The notes under the pieces were generated by a model. That model ran no database searches. It was not told the DNA's origin and was given only the letters and a program-made list of their open reading frames with translations. 17,680 nucleotides of DNA. It comes from Thermoplasmata archaeon. Its GTDB lineage: Archaea > Thermoplasmatota > Thermoplasmata > RBG-16-68-12. Below are positions 14,034 to 17,680 of this stretch, piece after piece. Made by a program: the position numbers and the translations under genes. The DNA lies in contig DUJI01000040.1 of assembly GCA_013329855.1 (NCBI GenBank), forward strand, positions 1 through 17,680, given 5' to 3'. Each line of letters begins with the position of its first letter. Position 1 is the stretch's first letter.

Positions 14034-15593
14034 ATGACCAACGATGAGGTCGACGAGAAGGTGTCCAGGTCGGCGGAGGATACGCGGGACGAGTTCGAGG
14101 AGAAGATGGACCGCCTGCGGCGGCAGTACGAGCGGGACCTTCACTCCTTCCGCTACGAGATCGAGGAGCGCGAGTACCGCCTGAAGGCGTACGAGGACAA
14201 GTTCAACAAGATCAAGCAGCCGCCCCTCCTCTACGCGTACGTCGTGCGGAAGGAAGGCCCCGACATGGACGGCAACCAGGTCGTCGTGGCCCGGGCGACG
14301 GAACTGCTCAAGGTCTCCACGGGCCTCGTTGACAAGGCCCAGCTCGCCATCGGCCAGTACGTCTGGGTCCACCCGCAGACCTACGCCATCGTGGAGGGCA
14401 GCGGCGTCCGGAACGAGGGCGTCATCGCGAAGGTCGTCGACATGATTGACGGCAAGCTCGTCATCTCCGTCGAGGGGGACATGGAGAAGCGCCTCGTCGC
14501 CAGCGACAAGGGCACGTACAAGAAACTGAAACCGGGGTTCCAGGTCAGCGTCCTCCCGCCGACCATGGAGGTCCTCGACGTCCTGCCGAACCTGGAGGTG
14601 AAATCCCTCCTCCTGGGAGAGAAGCCCAACGTGGCCTACTCCCAGATTGGCGGTCTCGCCGAGATGATTGAGCGGATCAAGGACGTCGTCGTCCTGCCAT
14701 ACAAGGAGGCGAAGCTCTTTGCGGCGATCAAGCTCGAGGCGCCCCGCGGCATCCTGCTCTACGGTCCGCCCGGGTGCGGCAAGACCCTCCTCGTGAAGGC
14801 CATTGCGACGGAGAACGACATGACCTTCTTCAACGTCAGCATCGCGGACGTCCTCTCCAAGTGGGTGGGGGAGTCGGAGCGGATCATCAAGGAGATCTTC
14901 CGCCAGGCCCATGAGAAGAAGCCGAGCATCGTCTTCTTCGACGAGATCGAGGCCCTGTTCACGGTCCGGGGGACCATGGACACCTCGGGCGTCCACAAGA
15001 ACATCATCGCCCAGATCCTCAGCGAGATGGACGGCCTCGTGCGCCTGCACGACGTCTTCGTCATCGGAGCGACGAACCGCGCGGACCTCGTGGACCCTGC
15101 CCTCCTGCGGCCCGGCCGTTTTGACGAAATCATCGAGATCCCACGTCCCGAGCGCGCCGCCGCGGAGGAGATCCTCAAGATCTACCTGATGGACGACCTG
15201 CCCATCGGTCCGGACGAGGAGGCCGAGTTCGGAGGCCACTCCGAGGCGGTCGAAGGTCTGCGGCGCTTCGTCCTCGACGAGCTGTACGGCGAGAACAAAT
15301 GGGTCAAGGTCAAGCTGGACTCGGAGGCCACGGAGGCCATCAAGACGGTCAAGCGGAAGGACATCATCTCCGGCGCGATCATCGAGGCCATCATCAAGAC
15401 CGCGAAGAAGAACTACGTCAAGCGGGTCATCGTCCTCAAGAAGTCGGACCGGAAGAAGGAAGGCCTCACCAAGCGGGACCTGGAGCTCGCGATCGAGGAG
15501 GAGTGCAAGGAGCACGCGATCACGGAGATGTACATCTACGAGAAGCGGCAGCGGGAGGTCTTCCGGACCGGCGCCGACCCGATGGTCGGGTGA
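14034..15593 (+). CDS. arc: ARC/Mpa-type proteasomal AAA ATPase
   Basis: This 519-residue ring ATPase would unfold tagged proteins. Order: N-terminal coiled coil (about residues 8-60, EFEEKMDRLRRQYERDLHSF and onward), which in Mpa binds Pup; an OB-fold region (about 62-200); then one AAA domain. Walker A is GPPGCGKT (244-251), pore loop W277-V-G, Walker B FFDE (D303, E304), sensor GATNR, and arginine finger LLRPGRFD. After the AAA core a long insertion and helical tail match the Mpa/ARC layout (VKVKLDSEATEAIKTVKRKDIISGAII) more than PAN, and 519 residues is too long for PAN (about 400-430). The tail ends GADPMVG, with neither the GQYL of Mpa nor the HbYX of PAN. The ligase gene starts three bases after the stop. 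It is clearly a proteasomal-type AAA; ARC/Mpa rather than PAN is inferred from layout and neighbours. Confidence 0.92.
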   Translation: MTNDEVDEKVSRSAEDTRDEFEEKMDRLRRQYERDLHSFRYEIEEREYRLKAYEDKFNKIKQPPLLYAYVVRKEGPDMDGNQVVVARATELLKVSTGLVDKAQLAIGQYVWVHPQTYAIVEGSGVRNEGVIAKVVDMIDGKLVISVEGDMEKRLVASDKGTYKKLKPGFQVSVLPPTMEVLDVLPNLEVKSLLLGEKPNVAYSQIGGLAEMIERIKDVVVLPYKEAKLFAAIKLEAPRGILLYGPPGCGKTLLVKAIATENDMTFFNVSIADVLSKWVGESERIIKEIFRQAHEKKPSIVFFDEIEALFTVRGTMDTSGVHKNIIAQILSEMDGLVRLHDVFVIGATNRADLVDPALLRPGRFDEIIEIPRPERAAAEEILKIYLMDDLPIGPDEEAEFGGHSEAVEGLRRFVLDELYGENKWVKVKLDSEATEAIKTVKRKDIISGAIIEAIIKTAKKNYVKRVIVLKKSDRKKEGLTKRDLELAIEEECKEHAITEMYIYEKRQREVFRTGADPMVG

Positions 15594-15596
15594 GCG

Positions 15597-16895
15597 ATGA
15601 AGAAGATGGTCCAGGGGACCGAGCACGAGTACACGCTCTTCTGCCGCAGGATGGGCTCCATGGGGTTCGATCCCCACACCCTGGCCCTCGACCTCCTCCG
15701 GGAGAGCGATCTCCACCTGGCCGGGGAGTTCATCACGAACGGCTCGCGCGTCTACTACGACGTCGGGCATTTCGAGGTGAGCACCGCGGAGACGACGAAC
15801 TTCCACGACGTGGTCGTGTGGGAGAAGGCCGGGGAGAAGATCCTGGACTGGCTCCGCCGCGTCATGGAGGACAGGTACACGGCGGGCACGACGAAGATCC
15901 ATGCGTTCAAGAACAACACGTCGCCGGACGGCACGTCCTACGGGTCCCACGAGAACTACTGCGTGTCCCGCGACGTTCCGTGGCCGAGCCGGTTCATCCG
16001 CGACCTGGTCCCCCATCTCTCCACGCGGATCATCTACACGGGCGCGGGGGACATCGTCCGGGGGAAGTACGTCCTCTCGCCCATGGCCTTCCTCACGTCC
16101 CAGGTGATCAGCGGGGAGACCATGCACGACACGGGGATCCTTAACACGCGGGACGAGCCCCACGCGGACGGCCGTCTCTGGCGGCGCCTCCACGTGATCG
16201 TGGGCGACGCGCTCATGAACGAGACGGCGATCATGCTCCGCCACTTCACCACCTCGGCCATCATCCAGCTCATGGAGGCCGACGCCCTGCAGGACGTGCC
16301 CCGCCTGAAGGATCCCGTCCGAGACATGTGGCACAACGTGGAGAACCGGAATCCGGAGCAGTGGCGGATCGAGCTGGAGGACGGATCCGTCGTCTCGCCC
16401 ATCGACATCCAGCGGTACTACCTCGGAAAGGTTGAGACCCTCGCCGAGGACGCGTGGGAGAAGCGCGCGCTGAAGACCTGGGAGGAGGTGCTCGATGACC
16501 TGGAGAACCGGCGTTCCAAGGACGCTGCGCGCCGGGTGGAGTGGCTCGACCGTTGGTTCGCCGTCCAGGCGGCCTCGGAGGACAAGGCGGGACCCGATGT
16601 GGAGATGATGGCCTGCAAGCAGTACTCCGAGATCGGGGCGGAGCGTTCCCTCTTCTACAAACGCCAGCGAGAAGGGCTCGTGGACCGCGTCACGGACGAC
16701 GAGTCCATCAAGGCGGCCATCACGGAGCCCCCCGAGGATACCCGCGCCCGACTTCGCCGGGAACTATGCGACACCTTCAATATCGAGATGATTGATTGGT
16801 CTGTCCTGGTCGTGAACGACGGGACCCGTCGACGTATCGATCTCCCGGATCCGTACGCCACCGAGCTGGAGGCGACCTATGCCGCAGCAGGTTGA
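15597..16895 (+). CDS. pafA: PafA-type Pup ligase (Pup ligase/Dop family)
   Basis: This 432-residue enzyme has the glutamine-synthetase-like fold that uses ATP to phosphorylate Pup's C-terminal glutamate and join it to a target lysine. Visible family motifs: GTEHEY at the N-terminus (E9, E11; Mg-ATP site), YYDVGHFEVSTAE (D55, the catalytic base position), FKNNTSPDGTSYGSHENY (nucleotide/Mg strand), and NTRDEPHADGRLWRRLHVIVGD (about 183-204). The DVG after the Asp matches PafA, where Dop has D-H-A, and no Dop-loop insertion of about 40 residues follows, so ligase is the better call. A depupylase or dual-function enzyme is possible, as no second copy is seen. It follows the ATPase stop by three bases, and its 3' end contains the ribosome site and start of the Pup-like gene. 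Confidence 0.93.
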   Translation: MKKMVQGTEHEYTLFCRRMGSMGFDPHTLALDLLRESDLHLAGEFITNGSRVYYDVGHFEVSTAETTNFHDVVVWEKAGEKILDWLRRVMEDRYTAGTTKIHAFKNNTSPDGTSYGSHENYCVSRDVPWPSRFIRDLVPHLSTRIIYTGAGDIVRGKYVLSPMAFLTSQVISGETMHDTGILNTRDEPHADGRLWRRLHVIVGDALMNETAIMLRHFTTSAIIQLMEADALQDVPRLKDPVRDMWHNVENRNPEQWRIELEDGSVVSPIDIQRYYLGKVETLAEDAWEKRALKTWEEVLDDLENRRSKDAARRVEWLDRWFAVQAASEDKAGPDVEMMACKQYSEIGAERSLFYKRQREGLVDRVTDDESIKAAITEPPEDTRARLRRELCDTFNIEMIDWSVLVVNDGTRRRIDLPDPYATELEATYAAAG

Positions 16896-17055
16896 GGAGA
16901 AGCCCAAGAAGCGCAAGAAGCAGGAGAAGAAGCTAGAGTTCGAGGCGGGGAAGGTCTTCACCCCCGGTGAAGTGAAAGAGGAGGACTTTGAACTCGACTT
17001 GGACAGCGCCCGCTTCAAGGCGGCCAAGGGCGAAGGCGGAGACCGCCGGGCCTGA
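16879..17055 (+). CDS. pup: Pup-like modifier candidate, 58 residues
   Basis: This is a small, highly charged and probably disordered protein. It starts MPQQVEEKPKKRKKQEKK (Lys-rich), runs through an acidic middle (KEEDFELDLDSARF), and ends AAKGEGGDRRA. Size (Pup is about 64), charge, lack of a hydrophobic core, and position directly after the PafA-type gene all fit Pup or the related UBact modifiers. The ATG at 16879 lies 17 bases inside the ligase gene, with GGAGG at 16868-16872 six bases ahead, so translation is probably coupled. Pup ends GG-Glu/Gln; here GG (53-54) is followed by DRRA, and KGE (50-52) precedes it. Either an unusual acceptor chemistry or trimming after E52 or D55 is needed. 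The gene is well supported as a small ORF; its role as a modifier is inference. Confidence 0.75.
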   Translation: MPQQVEEKPKKRKKQEKKLEFEAGKVFTPGEVKEEDFELDLDSARFKAAKGEGGDRRA

Positions 17056-17058
17056 ACC

Positions 17059-17084
17059 GTGCGCGGCGCCTGCGCCGACCGCAC
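17059..17084 (+). terminator. Hairpin after the Pup-like gene
   Basis: GTGCG+CGGCGC pairs with GCGCCG+CGCAC (two-base AC bulge), giving an 11-bp stem with a very tight CT loop, four bases after the stop. Only a weak T-rich stretch follows (CTCTTTA). It may end the operon or reduce read-through into the peptidase gene. Confidence 0.4.
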
Positions 17085-17093
17085 CGGCGTAAC

Positions 17094-17100
17094 TCTTTAT
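17094..17100 (+). promoter_or_regulatory. TATA-like box for the M16 peptidase
   Basis: CTTTATG is centred about 30 bases ahead of the ATG at 17127, giving a leaderless or near-leaderless start and suggesting separate transcription from the upstream operon. Confidence 0.45.
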
Positions 17101-17126
17101 GGCCTGCGGCGTTTCCCGCCGCCGGC

Positions 17127-17680
17127 ATGGCCACCCACGTCGACACGTTGGAGAATGGCCTCAAGGTCATCCTCCGGCCCATCCCGGACACGAAGGCCTT
17201 CTCGTGCTGGGTGACCTACCGCGTGGGTTCGCGGAACGAGGTCCCCGGGATGACGGGCTCGACCCACTGGGTCGAGCACATGCTGTTCAAGGGGGGCGGC
17301 AAGCTCGCGAAGGGGGAGATCGACCGCCTGATCAGCCGGATGGGCGGCAAGATGAACGCCTTCACGGACACGGACTTCACCACGTACTTCGAGACGATCC
17401 CCGCGTCCGGCATGGACACGGCCCTCATGATCGAGTCGGAGCGGATGCGGAACGCCGCGTTCGACCCGAAGGAGGTCGAGGCGGAGCGCACGGTCGTCAT
17501 CAGCGAGCGGGAGGGCGCGGAGAACCAGCCCGAGTTCCTCTCCGAGGAGGAGCTGTGGGGCCTCGCGTTCCACGTCCACCCGTACCACTGGACGGCCATC
17601 GGGTACAAGCAGGATCTCGCGACGCTGGACCGGGAGCCCCTGTACCGGCACTACCTTCGCTACTACGCGCCCAACAACGC
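17127..17680 (+). CDS. M16-family zinc metallopeptidase (3' end cut by window)
   Basis: This is the first 184 residues of an M16 (pitrilysin/processing-peptidase-like) enzyme. The inverted zinc motif HxxEH is intact as HWVEH (H47-H51). It is followed by the usual FKGGGKLAKGEIDRLI and GGKMNAFTDTDFTTYFETI segments. The distal zinc Glu region, VISEREGAENQPE, lies about 75 residues later. No signal peptide is seen, so it is probably cytoplasmic. M16 enzymes cut peptides of modest size inside a closed chamber, which would suit clean-up of peptides released by a proteasome, but co-function with the neighbouring pupylation-like operon is inference. The ATG at 17127 is well placed after a TATA-like box. 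M16 genes often occur in pairs; the partner, if any, lies outside. Confidence 0.92.
   Translation, partial: MATHVDTLENGLKVILRPIPDTKAFSCWVTYRVGSRNEVPGMTGSTHWVEHMLFKGGGKLAKGEIDRLISRMGGKMNAFTDTDFTTYFETIPASGMDTALMIESERMRNAAFDPKEVEAERTVVISEREGAENQPEFLSEEELWGLAFHVHPYHWTAIGYKQDLATLDREPLYRHYLRYYAPNN

Noticed and set aside
13875..16334. A long minus-strand open frame opposite the ATPase and ligase
   Set aside because: The product is low-complexity, rich in Asp/Leu/Val/His/Arg, and the plus strand encodes two well-conserved enzymes.
17040..17060. A frameshift explaining the missing terminal GGE/GGQ of the Pup-like protein
   Set aside because: The reading frame is clean to the stop with normal codon use, and GG occurs in frame, so a frameshift is not needed; it could still be checked in raw reads.
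1..17680. CRISPR arrays, insertion sequences or attachment sites
   Set aside because: No regularly spaced identical repeats, transposase motifs or terminal inverted repeats were seen.

Overview
The window is GC-rich and gene-dense and reads as a fragment of an archaeal chromosome, most likely a high-GC member of the Thermoplasmatota. The evidence for archaea is AT-rich TATA-like boxes about 25 bases upstream of several ORFs, some ATG or GTG starts that look leaderless, GGAGG/GGTGA-type ribosome sites elsewhere, a fused ADP-forming acyl-CoA synthetase, an ArsR-type winged-helix regulator, and a large surface protein with a C-terminal membrane anchor and a cytosolic sensor-like domain. Placement at phylum level is inference; no rRNA or ribosomal protein gene is present to settle it.

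Layout. Bases 1-2175 (minus strand) hold two paralogous proteins, each with an N-terminal alpha/beta sensor-like domain followed by a coiled coil; the first is cut by the window edge. Bases 2261-4541 hold a minus-strand double-ACT protein, divergent from a plus-strand VOC / EamA transporter / VOC cluster. Bases 4510-6699 (minus) encode a fused ADP-forming acyl-CoA synthetase. It shares a short AT-rich promoter region with a 1256-residue beta-helix surface protein (6780-10550, plus). Bases 10565-11155 (minus) encode an ArsR-type regulator, divergent from two very small ORFs (11263-11487) that follow a palindromic TATA box and a set of TGTTA/TAACA half-sites and are followed by a hairpin plus T-tract. 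Then come a short-chain dehydrogenase (11669-12412) and an AcuC-like zinc deacetylase (12548-13690). A 343-base non-coding stretch follows.

The most striking region is 14034-17055: a tight three-gene operon for an ARC/Mpa-type AAA ATPase, a PafA-type glutamine-synthetase-fold Pup ligase, and a 58-residue Lys/Glu-rich Pup-like protein whose start lies inside the ligase gene. These are the ATPase, ligase and modifier parts of a pupylation system, which is classically known from Actinobacteria and a few other bacterial lineages. The modifier is odd: the Gly-Gly is not terminal, and a short tail (GGDRRA) follows an internal KGE. No Dop paralog and no 20S proteasome gene lies in the window, and the ATPase lacks a recognisable proteasome-docking tail. 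An M16 zinc peptidase begins directly downstream (17127 to the window end), apparently from its own promoter.

A plausible reading, which is inference, is that the ligase attaches the small protein to lysines of targets, the ATPase ring recognises and unfolds them, and either a 20S core encoded elsewhere or another peptidase finishes the work.
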